Shown here: one piece after another, positions 1-10,278 of the stretch
Numbering within the stretch: the stretch's first letter is position 1
How the letters are laid out: every line of letters starts with the position of its first letter
Assembly (NCBI RefSeq): GCF_000003195.3
Contig: NC_012878.2
Coordinates: 40,752,837-40,816,836 of the forward strand
Direction: 5' to 3'
From: Sorghum bicolor
Taxonomy: Eukaryota; Streptophyta; Magnoliopsida; Poales; Poaceae
Length of the DNA stretch: 64,000 bases
The notes under the pieces: generated by a model
The model's input: the letters and a program-made list of their open reading frames with translations, nothing else
Databases searched by the model: none
What the model was told of the DNA's origin: nothing
Made by a program: the position numbers and the translations under genes

Positions 1-491
1 TGCAGCAAACATTCAGAAATAAAGGTACTTGGGAGGGGGCTATTCTGCGGAAGCCATACAGGTTCGCGGGCGGAAGCTGGGTCGAACACGGCGCGTGATT
101 CGCCCCTGGAGAGTAGGAGGCGGCCATTGTGGCAGTCAAGGAGGCGCCACTCCGGATGGCTCTCGAGACCGGTGAGACCGAAGTCGCCCCCGCGCACGAA
201 TTTGGCGAGGGCGCGGTCGGAGCGGACTGAATCCGCGAGCTGGAATGAGGGAAGCCCGGTGTGCGCCCTGGGAACGTAGAGGCCGAGCAGGGGCGACGAG
301 GCGTGGCGGGAGCGGTACCTGCGGAGGAACCCGGGGGAGGATGCGACCTGGAGCCAGCGCCTCGAGGCGAGCGCGGCGCGGACGAGGGCGGCAGGCGTCG
401 GGAGACGGAGCAGGATCTCGGCAACGGCACGGAGTTCGCCGGCGAGGGAGGTGGGGGAGGTGGGGCCACCTTTGATGGGCGGCATCGCCAT
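1..491 (-). CDS. F-box family protein, N-terminal part (runs off the window)
   Basis: An ATG at 491 opens a frame of 163 codons with no stop before base 1, so the gene continues outside the window. Residues about 14-60 read as an F-box: a leucine-rich helix (LRAVAEILLRLP), then RAALASRRW, then SPGFLRRYRSRH, the usual end of the motif in grass F-box proteins. F-box proteins bind SKP1 in SCF ubiquitin ligases through this domain; the C-terminal substrate-binding part is missing here, so the target is unknown. Third codon positions are strongly G/C, as is normal for grass F-box genes. A second ATG at 485 is an alternative start. The MULE-like element A begins only about 96 bp upstream of the ATG, which may have displaced the native promoter. 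Family is well supported; whether the gene is intact is not known. Confidence 0.8.
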   Translation of the reverse strand, partial: MAMPPIKGGPTSPTSLAGELRAVAEILLRLPTPAALVRAALASRRWLQVASSPGFLRRYRSRHASSPLLGLYVPRAHTGLPSFQLADSVRSDRALAKFVRGGDFGLTGLESHPEWRLLDCHNGRLLLSRGESRAVFDPASAREPVWLPQNSPLPSTFISECLL

Positions 492-621
492 CAACCTGCA
501 CAAGCACCAGCGATGGCCTGGTGGGGAAATCCGTGGATGGCGGCCGAAGCGTGGGCCGGACCCCGGCGCTGAGGACGGAGGGGAGCGAGCTTTTTTTTTT
601 GGAAATCTAGCATTATGAAAA

Positions 622-853
622 GGGCAACGTATGCAGTGCAAACTCATCTTAACTCTAATCTGGACCACAGGATGTTGATCTAAGGGGACGCATGGGAGAG
701 GTAGAAGGAGAGATTTGTAAAAGTGTGATTAAGAGCGGGCGGTTAAGTGCAAAATTATCTAATCTTTCCGCGTTTCTTGGATCAACATCCTATGGTCCAG
801 ATTAGAGTTTGTACAGTTTGCACAGAAGATAAGTTTGCACTAGATCCGTTCCC
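622..853. mobile_element. MITE (232 bp) inside the left arm of MULE A
   Basis: The ends are inverted: GGGCAACGTATGCAGTGCAAA on the left, and the right end read in reverse begins GGGAACGGATCTAGTGCAAA. A second inner inverted pair is CTCTAATCTGGACCACAGG against CCTATGGTCCAGATTAGAG. The flanks carry TATGAAAA at 614-621 and 854-861. The right arm of MULE A (near 12650-12670) has the same sequence without the insertion and with a single TATGAAAA, so it acts as an empty site. The 8-bp duplication suggests hAT; counting one more G gives 9 bp and would allow a Mutator type. Confidence 0.8.
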
Positions 854-1063
854 TATGAAAAGTGGGCTTGGGAGATATACCATCCCACATCAGGGCTTCG
901 CCAGACTACCATTATGAAATGCGACACAATCACTAGAATACCATCGGATGAATTTTGAAGTTTTTTATTCCCCTTCTACCCCTGCCTTCTTGTATATTCT
1001 TTCACGAGCTGCTACTGGAACGAAACGGAGGCACAAATTACTTCCACCCAGAACGGATCGAGC

Positions 1064-1710
1064 GAGGAGCCCCTGGCGAGTGGGTGCTGCTGTCCCTGGC
1101 GAGCGGCTCCGCACGGCGAGCACCACCAATCTGACCATGGAAACATATGTCCAGCCTACTGATGAGTCGCCCAGGACCACTCAAAGAACTCCAAGAAAGA
1201 AGAGAACGACATCGAAGAAGCTGGTCCCAAGGAAGATAAAAACAAGCTGAGCAATCTGTGTCATTGAATCTATGTTTGTGAACCTGTATCTTGTATGACT
1301 ATGAGAACATGTGTCATTTGAATCTGTTTGCATGATGGATACTTTCTGTTAACTTTGGCCATCCCAGAATTTATGGTCACCTGTTTGTGAACCTTTTTAT
1401 TTTCTGGTCACTTGTTCTATCCGTCTTCCTTTCTTGCCTGGTCAGTGGCTGTGATGAAAAACGCCCCAGCCCTATAGAGCTACTACTCTCCAACATCCTG
1501 AAATAACTCACAAGCTTTCCAACAACTGAAAAATAAACAAGTGGCTTGGCACAAACAGAGATAAAACACTACAAACGGATTTCCATTCATTCATTGATTC
1601 ATTTAGATAACAAATACACAACATTCAACCACTCTTGATAATTGCATACATAATGCTAACTAACACAAGTCCACAAATTAAAAGTAAACATTTGATAATA
1701 CGCCCTCAAG
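1064..1710. other. interior of MULE A, no convincing gene
   Basis: A 100-codon frame on the plus strand (948-1250) has no domain, and it begins inside the terminal repeat. The remainder is AT-rich and untranslated-looking. Confidence 0.4.
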
Positions 1711-1803
1711 CTACATAATGCTAACTATATCCGTAAGCAGCTTCACTTGTTTGAAATCCTTCGGCTTCTCGGTATTGAATACTTGTCGTGGCTTGAGGGC
1801 GTC
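1711..1803 (-). pseudogene. possible captured 3' coding end in MULE A
   Basis: On the minus strand a frame entering at 1803 encodes about 30 residues including NTEKPKDFKQVKLLTDIV and ends in TAG at 1711-1713. It is followed by AT-rich sequence resembling a 3' untranslated region. The frame is cut at 1803 by the copia insertion. MULEs of this size often carry host gene pieces, so this may be the tail of a captured gene. I do not recognise the protein. Short length makes chance possible. Confidence 0.3.
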
Positions 1804-2674
1804 TGAAAGGTCCTAATATGGCTAGAGGGGGGGTGAATAGCCTATTTAAAAAAATCTATAAACTCACTAGAGCAAGAGGTTAGTAAATAACAAAGCGAAG
1901 CTTTTTGCTCTAGCTCTAAAGGAGTGTTTGCAAGCCACCTATCCAACAATTCTAGTTGTTAAGATCACTAGGCACACAAGAGCTAAGTCACTACTTATAC
2001 TAGAGAGCTATCTAAAGTTTCTATACAAGTAAGTAAGCTACTCTAGTTTGCGGGAATGTAAGAGAGATGGTTTGATCTTTATACCACCGTGTAGAGGGGA
2101 TGAACCAATCAATAATATGAAGTCCAATCACCGGGAGAAATCCAATGAATAAACACAATGGAGACAAACAACTTTTCTCCCGAGGTTCACGTGCTTGCCG
2201 ACACGCTATGTCCCCGTTGTGTCGACCAACACTTGGTGGTTCGGTGGCTAAGAGGTGTAGCACGAACCTAGTCCTCACTAGGGCACCACAAGAACCTACC
2301 CACAAGTGAGGTAACTCAATGACACGAGCACTTTACTAGAGTTACCTTTCGGCTCTCCGCCGGGGAAGGTACAAGACCCCTCACAATCACCGGGAGATGG
2401 CCACGAACAATCACCAACTCGTGCCAATGCTCCTCCGCTGCTCCAAGCCGTCTAAGTGGCGGCAACCACCAAGAGTAACAAGAAAACCGCAGCTAAAATG
2501 ATCCCCAAGTGCCACTAGATGCAATCACTCAAGCAAATGCACTTGGAATCACTCTCAATCTCACAAAGATGTTTAATCTATGAAGGATATGAGTGGGAGG
2601 TGTTTGCTTAGGCTCACAAGGATGTCAAGTATGTTAGAATGCCAAGAGAGTAAGTCCCAAGCCGGCCAAACATG

Positions 2675-2682
2675 TATTTATA
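2675..2682 (-). promoter_or_regulatory. TATA box of the copia LTR
   Basis: Minus-strand TATAAATA in the context GGGGCTATAAATACATG. The equivalent lies at 11149-11156 in the right (5') LTR, which drives the element. The solo LTR has TTATAAATT near 17384-17392. Confidence 0.7.
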
Positions 2683-2734
2683 GCCCCTCAAGCAAATAGA
2701 GCCGTTGGCTCTTTTACTGGGCAAACTGCGGGGT

Positions 2735-3132
2735 CACCGGACGCTCTTAAAGGGGCACCGGACGCTCAACACCAGCGTCCGGTGCTCCAACGTCAGCCGC
2801 GTGTCTGAGTCTAACGGTAACCTGCAGAGCACCGGACGCTTAGCAGGTTGGCACCGGACGCGTCCGGTGTACACCGGACTCATGCGCAGAGAGCTCCGCA
2901 AACTCGTAGGGTCACCGGACGCAAGCCACCGGACACACCCTTAGCGTCCGGTGCTCATCGGACCCATGCGCAGAGAGGGTCGCAAAACGCCCGCACACCG
3001 GACGCGCACCACCGGACGCTCAAGCCAGCGTCCGGTGCCTATCGTCCGGTGCCTTACCCTAACTGAGCCAGGCACTGTCTGCACCGGACGCTCAGACTTA
3101 GCGTCCGGTGCCTCAGTGGCCAGCGTCCGGTG
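2735..3132. repeat. palindromic GCGTCCGGTG array in the LTR U3
   Basis: About fourteen exact copies of the 10-mer lie in 400 bp, eight as CACCGGACGC and six as GCGTCCGGTG, plus several one-base variants. Two fuse into the perfect 18-bp palindrome CACCGGACGCGTCCGGTG at 2852-2869. The array lies 50-450 bp upstream of the TATA box in element orientation, so it occupies the promoter-proximal U3 and looks like a protein-binding array. The binding factor is unknown. Confidence 0.85.
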
Positions 3133-3736
3133 AGTGTTTTCTCAGCGAGAAACACTCCCGCGACTACTCCAAATTTCCTCCGGCGCAATAGAAAATATGC
3201 ACTTCATTTTCTCAAAAAGCGCCGAATCCGAGAGGAACCCATCCTCTCTCTACCCTTCAAACTCCACCTCCTTATCAAAGTGTGCCAACACCACAACGTG
3301 TAAACCAACAAGTGCACGTGTGTTAGCATTTTCACAAACATTTTTCTTCGAAGAAGTTAAGTTAGCTCACTAGGTTCTAAATGCATGCACATGAACAATG
3401 ACACCTAGTGGCACTTGATAACCGCTTAGCCAAAGAATTACCCTCTTTATAGTACGGCTATATATCCTAAATGTGATCACACCCTCTATGGTGTCTTGAT
3501 CACCAAAACTAAAACCCTAAGCAATACCTTTGCCTTGATCTCCATAGGGTTTTGTTTTTCTCTTTCTTCTTTTCCAAGTTGAGCACTTGATCATCTTGTG
3601 GTCATCACCATCATCACCATGATCATCACTTGCTCCATCACTTGGCATGTACCAACCTCATTAAGTCTACACACACTTAGTATAGAGGTTAGTGCTAGGG
3701 TTTCATCAATTATCCAAAACCAAACTAGGGCTTTCA

Positions 3737-3750
3737 ATCTCCCCCTTTTT
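3737..3750 (-). other. polypurine tract of the copia element
   Basis: Read on the minus strand this is AAAAAGGGGGAGAT directly abutting the LTR start TGAAAG. It is the priming site for plus-strand synthesis and proves the minus-strand orientation. Confidence 0.85.
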
Positions 3751-4903
3751 GGTAATTGATGACAACCCTTTTTACAAAGATTTTCAATAAAATTTTCTTG
3801 GATTCATGTTGCTTGCCCAAGCATTTTACCATGTGCAAAGGTTATGGACAAGTTTCATAAACCCAAATTGGTAGCAATTGCTCCCCCTACATATGTGCTA
3901 AGAGTTTGGATTTGAAAGCTTGCACATATGCTTGAATAGGAAATATAGGAGTCAATTTCTACCAAATGATGCTAAGGTGTAAAGAATGGACCTTTGAAGC
4001 GTGATACCAATCGGAGTTGCCAATGTACACCATCCTTAGCACCATTAGTAACTAGACATTCACAAAACTAGAACACCTCGTGAGATCAACATTATAAACA
4101 AGGTTCTAGTACCACTTGTGAAATAACTAAAAGTCTAGTTACACTACCTATGCATGCTAGTTCTTCATTTCATCAATCAAGCCTACAACTAGCATACACC
4201 ACACAAGCAAGGCATCGGAGAGAAAGCTTCTAAAGCTAAATGCAAATGCAAGCAACCATATGTGATGCACATACAAATGCAACATACAAGTTTATGAGCT
4301 TGCTCCCCCTACTTGTGTGCTTCAAAATTTTAATTGATCCGATCCCCTTCTTTTATCATGTTACTCCCTATCTTGTACTTAATTGATCCGATCCCCTTCT
4401 TTTATCATGTTACTCCCTATCTTTGTACTTCTCCTATAATTTCTCCCCCTTTGTCATCAATGACCACAAAAGGTGAGCTCAAATTTTAGATACGTTAGTG
4501 TGAAACCATGTGAAGTGAGATCATTTTACCAATTTGGTCCAATCTAGATTACTTGCCTAAGATATTTAACTCGGTTTGATCCAAGGACAAGCTTCTTCAC
4601 ACCTCCAAAAAAAAGGGTTATCTTGTACCATGTTGAGTTAAACACTTATAGCTCATATTCTAGATCAAACACTAGGATTGCAAGCCCACAAATATGTCAT
4701 ATGCTACCACTAGATCAAGTCAAGCATAGAAGCAATAGTGGTATCATACAAGCATCAAATTCATTTGATTTTCATGAAAGATCCTAAGACATGTAAGGAA
4801 TGACTAGATGCACTAAATAAGTCCTTAGCAAGGATGGATGACATGTCAAACAAATTCACCTTGCTTTGCTCGAAGGAGAGGCATGTCATATAATGGGGGT
4901 GCA
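3751..4903 (-). other. 3' untranslated part of the copia element
   Basis: This AT-rich stretch lies between the pol stop and the polypurine tract, and I see no open frame in it. A block near 4318-4430 is a tandem duplication: the string CCCCTTCTTTTATCATG occurs twice, about 50 bp apart. No envelope-like gene is seen. Confidence 0.6.
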
Positions 4904-7900
4904 TCAACACATATTTGAGAAGTCAAGTATGTTCAATTCATTCCTTAGCTTGCAAAACCTCTTCTCATCAAGTGGCTTGGTGAATATATCGGCAAGTTGA
5001 TCATCGGTGCCTATACTCTCAATGCAAATGTCCCCTTTTTGTTGATGATCTCTTATGAAGTGATGGCGGACATCTATGTGCTTTGTTCTTGAGTGTTGAA
5101 CCGGATTGTTGGTGAGCTTCACGGCACTTTCATTGTCACATAGCAATGGCACTTGTTTGAAGTTGATTCCAAAGTCCTTCAAAGTTGCCTTCATCCATAG
5201 GATTTGTGCACAACAACTACCGGCCGCAATGTATTCCGCTTCGGCGGTTGATAGTGCAACACTATTTTGTTTCTTGGATGACCATGAGACAAGTGATCTT
5301 CCCAACAATTGACATGTGCCCGATGTGCTTCTTCTTTCAACTTTGCATCCCGCATAGTCTGAATCGGAATATCCAACAAGTTCAAACTTTGCACCTTTGG
5401 GATACCATAAACCAACATTTTGTGTATGCTTCAAGTACCTCAATATTCTCTTTGTTGCTTTCAAATGACTTTCTCTTGGTGAGGCTTGAAATCTTGCACA
5501 CATACATACACTAAACATGACATCCGGTCTTGATGCGGTCACATAGAGTAGGCTTCCAATCATAGACCGATATAACTTTTGATCCACCATATTTCCACTT
5601 GTGTCACTATCTAGGCTTCCATTTGTTCCCATTGGAGTGCTAATTGATTTTGCATTATCCATACCAAACTTCTTGAGCATGTCTTTTACGTACTTGCCTT
5701 GACTCACAAATGTGCCATTCTTCAATTGCTTGATTTGAAGACCAAGGAAGTAGCTAAGCTCTCCAATCATTGACATCTCAAACTCATTAGCCATCATGTT
5801 GCCAAACTCCTCACAAAATTCTTGGTTGGTTGATCCAAATATGATATCATCAACATAGATTTGCAACACAAACAAGTCTTTGCCAATCTTCTTGGTGAAG
5901 AGAGTGGTGTCAACCTTGCCCATCTTGAAACCTTTAGAGAGTAAGAAATCTCTCAATCTCTCATACCATGCTCTTGGTGCTTGCTTCAAACCATACAATG
6001 CCTTTCTTAGCTTGTAAACATGGTTGGGTTTCTTGTCATCTTCAAAACCGGGAGGTTGCTCAACATAGACTTCTTCATTGATATAGCCATTGAGAAATGC
6101 ACTCTTCACATCCATTTGGTATAGCTTGATGCTATGTGCACAAGCATAGGCCAACAAGATCCTAATTGCTTCCAATCTTGCAACCGGGGCATATGTTTCA
6201 CCAAAGTCAAGACCTTCAACTTGAGTATAGCCTTGTGCTACCAATCTTGCTTTGTTCCTTACAACTATCCCATCTTGATCTTGCTTGTTGCGAAAGACCC
6301 ATCTAGTACCAATAACATTGTGATCACTAGGCCTCTCAACTAATTCCCATACTTGATTTCTCTTGAAATTGTTAAGCTCTTCATGCATAGCATTGACCCA
6401 ATCAACATCTCTCAATGCTTCATCAATCTTCTTTGGCTCAATGTGAGACACAAAGGAGAAATGCTCACAAAATGATGCTAATCTTGATCTAGTTTGCACT
6501 CCTCTTTGAATATCACCAATGATATGATCCAATGGATGATCTCTTGCAATGTTTGTTGGTTGAAGTATTTGCACTTGATTGCTTGTACTTGGTTGATCAT
6601 GAGATGATGTACTAGCTTGTTGATCATGCACTTGTGTTCCACTTGTACTAGCTTGATTTTGATCATGAGAACCACTAGCTTGCACATTAGAGGTAGGAAG
6701 CACTTGATCTTTGTCATCTTCAACATCAATCACCTCTCTAGGCCTTAAATCACCAATATCCATGTTCTTCATTGCATCAGCCAATTGAGAGCCTCTCACA
6801 TCATCTAGATTCTCATCTTCCTCTTGAGAGCCATTGGTTTCATCAAACTCAACATCATGCACTTCTTCAAGAGTACCACTAGCCAAATTCCAAACTCTAT
6901 AAGCTTTGCTAGTAGTGGAGTAACCAAGCAAGAAGCCTTCATCACATTTCTTTTCAAATTTACTCAATCTAGTGCCTTTCTTCAATATGTAGCATTTGCA
7001 ACCAAAAACCCAAAAATATGCAATGTTGGGCTTTCTTCCATTCAAGAGCTCATATGGTGTCTTTTCCATCATTGGGTGACAATAGAGTCGGTTGCTATAG
7101 TAGTAAGCCGTGTTGATTGCTTCGGCCCAAAAAGAATGATTCACATTGTACTCACTCAACATTGATCTTGCCATATCAATCAAGGTTCTATTCTTCCTCT
7201 CAACAAGACCATTTGATTGTGGAGTGTACTTGGCCGAGAATTGATGCCTAATCCCAAATTCATCACAAAGCTCATCAACTCTTGTGTTCTTGAATTCACT
7301 TCCATTGTCACTTCTCACCTTTTTGATGGTTGTTTCAAACTCATTGTGTATTCTCTTGACAAATGATTTGAAGGTTGCAAAAGCATCACTCTTGTCACTA
7401 AGAAAGAATACCCATGTGTATCTTGTGAAATCATCCACTATCACAAATCCATATTTATTTCCACCAATGCTTGTGTATGTGGTTGGTCCAAATAAGTCCA
7501 TGTGCAACAACTCAAATGCCTTGCATGTACTCATGATGCTCTTCTTTGGATGAGTGTTGCCAACTTGCTTTCCGGCTTGACATGCACTACAAAGCTTGTC
7601 TTTCTCAAATGTGACATCTTTCAAGCCTCTAACAAGATCATGTTTGACTAACTTGTTCAATTGTTTCATTCCAACATGACCAAGCCTTCTATGCCATAAC
7701 CAACCCATACTAGATTTAGTGAGCAAGCATGTTGATAATTGAGCTTCACTAGCATTGAAATGAACCAAGTATAGATTCTCATATCTAAAGCCTTTGAATA
7801 TCAAGTTTGAGCCATCTACACTTATTATCTCTACATCATCAACTCCAAATATGCATTTGAAACCAAGATCACAAAGTTGAGCTACGGATAGCAAGTTGAA

Positions 7901-8126
7901 GTTCAAGCTCTCTACTAGTAGCACATTGGAAATGCTCAAGTCATTGGATATAGCAATTTTACCAAGCCCTTTGACCTTGCCTTTGCCATTGTCACCAAAT
8001 GTGATACTATCAACACCATTGTCATCATTTGATTTGATTGAATTGAACATTCTTGAATCACCGGTCATGTGTTGTGTGCACCCACTATCAAGCACCCAAT
8101 GCCTTCCTCCGGCTTTATAGTTTACC
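4904..8126 (-). CDS. copia pol: protease, integrase, reverse transcriptase, RNase H
   Basis: The frame is open for about 1,070 codons from just after the stop near 8127 down to 4904. Domains in order: aspartic protease with [11 protein letters not shown] at the start; GAG-pre-integrase [11 protein letters not shown] with the following CSAC pair; integrase core with HMDLFGP, DNGSEF and NGLVERKNR; reverse transcriptase with [11 protein letters not shown] and the active site YVDDIIFGS; RNase H with SDSDYAGC and [10 protein letters not shown]. It copies the element RNA and inserts the cDNA. No nonsense codon or frameshift is present in this part. No AUG is obvious at the start because the polyprotein continues from gag; two stops between 8127 and 8140 separate the two frames, so expression would need readthrough or splicing unless these are mutations. 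Confidence 0.95.
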
Positions 8127-8137
8127 TACAAAACAAA

Positions 8138-10219
8138 TCAATGTTTCTTAGGTACCCATACTTGTTTGGGTCCTTGGAGGTTAGTGACTAAGCTTTTTGG
8201 TACCCAAATGGCCTTCTTCTTGGGACCCACAATTGGTGTACCAATAAACTTAGCATGCACACCCTTCTCACCCTTGGTAAGCACATAACAAGAATCAAAA
8301 GGAATGTAGGACACAATAGCATTTTTCTTGTTCTTGTTTATTTTGTTGCAATTATGCTCTAGGTGCCCAACTTGCTTGCATTTGTTGCAATACCGACCAT
8401 TGCTCTTCAGAAAGCTAGGCTTGTGAGTTGCAAAGGCTTTCTTGCCCTTCTTGGGGGTATAGCCTAATCCCTCTTTATTGAGAGAAAACCTTTGGCTACC
8501 CAAGCACTTTAGCAAGCGGGCCTCACCACCATAGGCCTTGCCTAGGGCGTGAGTGAGCTCATCCACCTCTCTCTTGAGAGTCTCATTCTCAACCTTTAGT
8601 GAGGTATCACAAGTGACACTAACACTAGAAGTGGAGGTAGAGTTGGTTGTGGTGGATGAAGACCTACAAGAAGAGTTAGTGGCAACAACAATAGGTGGGT
8701 TGGGTGATTCTTTAATTAAGTCACATGTTGTGCCCACATCACATGATACAACAACGTTTTTCTTGTTCTCTTCTAACAACAAGGAGTGAGCTTTCTCAAG
8801 CTTGGTGTGAGCCTTGCCAAGCTTCTCATGGGCTTCCACTAGCCTCTCATGATTAGCATTGAGCTCATCAAAGGATTGCTCAAGAGCTTTGAACTTCTTG
8901 GCCAATTCTTTGCACTTCTTGTTTTTAGATTGAATAAGAGAATCGGCTTGTTCTAACATGTCCATGAGTTGTTCATTAGTGAATTCATTTTCATCATCAC
9001 TATCACTATCATGTTCATGTTCACTTTCACTTTTACTCTCATCATATTGTACCTTGTGGCCCTTGGCCATGAAGCATGAAGGAGTGTTGAAGAGTGATGG
9101 CTTGTTGATAGCAATGCTTGCAAGTGCCTTCTTCTTGGATGCCTTGTCATCATCACTAGAATCATCATCCGAAGAAGCATCACTATCCCATGTCACAACA
9201 TAGGATCCACCCTTCTTCTTCTTCTTGAAGACCATCTTCTTCTCTTTCTTTTCTTTCTTCTCCTTCTTGTTCTTCTTGTCATGCTCATCATTGTCACTAT
9301 TGTAAGGACAATCCGCCACAATATGATCGGGGCTCTTGCACCTGTAGCATAGCCTCACATGCTCCTTGTTCTTGAAGTGATCTCTTCTCTTTCTTGTGTG
9401 ATAGCCCTTCTTCTTCATCATCTTGCCAAACTTGTGGACGAAGAGTGCTAGTGCTTCATCATCACTATCATCATTGGAGCACTCCTCATCACTTGATTCT
9501 TCCTTCTTGGCCTTGCCCTTGTTCTTGCTCTTGGATGAAGAGCTAGCTTTGAATGCTACACTCTTTTTCTTCTTGTCATCATCATCCTTCTTCATGACCT
9601 CATCATCATCATTATCATTGTATTGATCTTCGGTCATGACATCTCCAAGTACCTCATTTGGAGATACATCGGTCAATCCACCTCTAAAGATGATTGTTCT
9701 CAATGTCTTGAACCTCTTGGGCAAGCACATCAAGAACTTATGAATGAAGTCCTCATCCTTCACTTTCTCACCAAGGCCCTTTAGATCATTGATGATAACT
9801 TGGAGCCTATAGAACATCTCCGGGATTGACTCATCATCCTTCATCTTGAAGTTGGATAGCTTGTCCTTGAGCATGTACAACTTGGCACTTTTTACCGTTG
9901 TAGTGCCTTCATATGTTTCTTCTAGTCTTGTCCACACTTCACTTGCCTTCTCAAGATCTTTGACTTATTCAAATACCTTTGAATCAATGCCATTATAGAT
10001 TGTGTTGAGAGCCATTGTATTGCATTGCTTGTTTGCTCTCTCATTGTCGGTGGGGTTAGCGGGGTCAAGGATCACAAAATCATTCTCCGTGACTTCCCAC
10101 ACTCTATCATTGATTGATCCAAGGTACATTTTCATTTTTATCTTCCAATAGTCAAAAGAACTTGTGCCATCAAAGAACGGTGGTTTGCCCCCAACATGGT
10201 TGAACACTATTTGAGCCAT
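8138..10219 (-). pseudogene. copia gag with one internal stop codon
   Basis: An ATG at 10219 starts MAQIVFNHVGGKPPFFDG, the usual beginning of plant copia gag (UBN2 / Retrotran_gag family). The frame runs 84 codons to TAA at 9965-9967 and then continues in the same frame for about 610 more codons to 8138. CAA to TAA is the simplest cause. Two CCHC zinc knuckles are present, CYRCKSPDHIVADC and CNKCKQVGHLEHNC. Between them lie a long Lys/Asp/Ser-rich stretch and a coiled coil (repeats of the type EKAHSLLLEENKK). Gag packages the RNA in virus-like particles. As it stands this copy would make only a truncated product. Confidence 0.85.
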
Positions 10220-10260
10220 AATTTGAGCACCGAGGTTGTTAAGCCTTCACAAATAGTGAC

Positions 10261-10276
10261 CACTGCTTTGATACCA
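10261..10276 (-). other. primer-binding site of the copia element
   Basis: On the minus strand, two bases after the 5' LTR end, the sequence is TGGTATCAAAGCAGTG. The first eight bases match the 3' end complement of initiator methionine tRNA, the usual copia primer. Confidence 0.8.
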
Positions 10277-10278
10277 CT

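Larger units (their letters stand above)
1804..3736 (-). repeat. copia 3' LTR (left)
   Basis: It begins TGAAAGGTCC and ends GGGCTTTCA, with the perfect TSD GCGTC outside. On the minus strand a TATA box (TATAAATA, 2675-2682) is preceded upstream by an array of inverted GCGTCCGGTG / CACCGGACGC motifs at 2735-3132. It keeps a block of about 20 bp near 3218-3240 that the right LTR lacks. Confidence 0.95.

Noticed and set aside
948..1250. 100-codon plus-strand frame in MULE A
   Set aside because: It begins in the inverted repeat, has no domain and overlaps the likely captured segment on the other strand.
2735..3132. Array first considered as a CRISPR-like repeat
   Set aside because: Units lie in both orientations with irregular spacing, inside an LTR of a plant retrotransposon.
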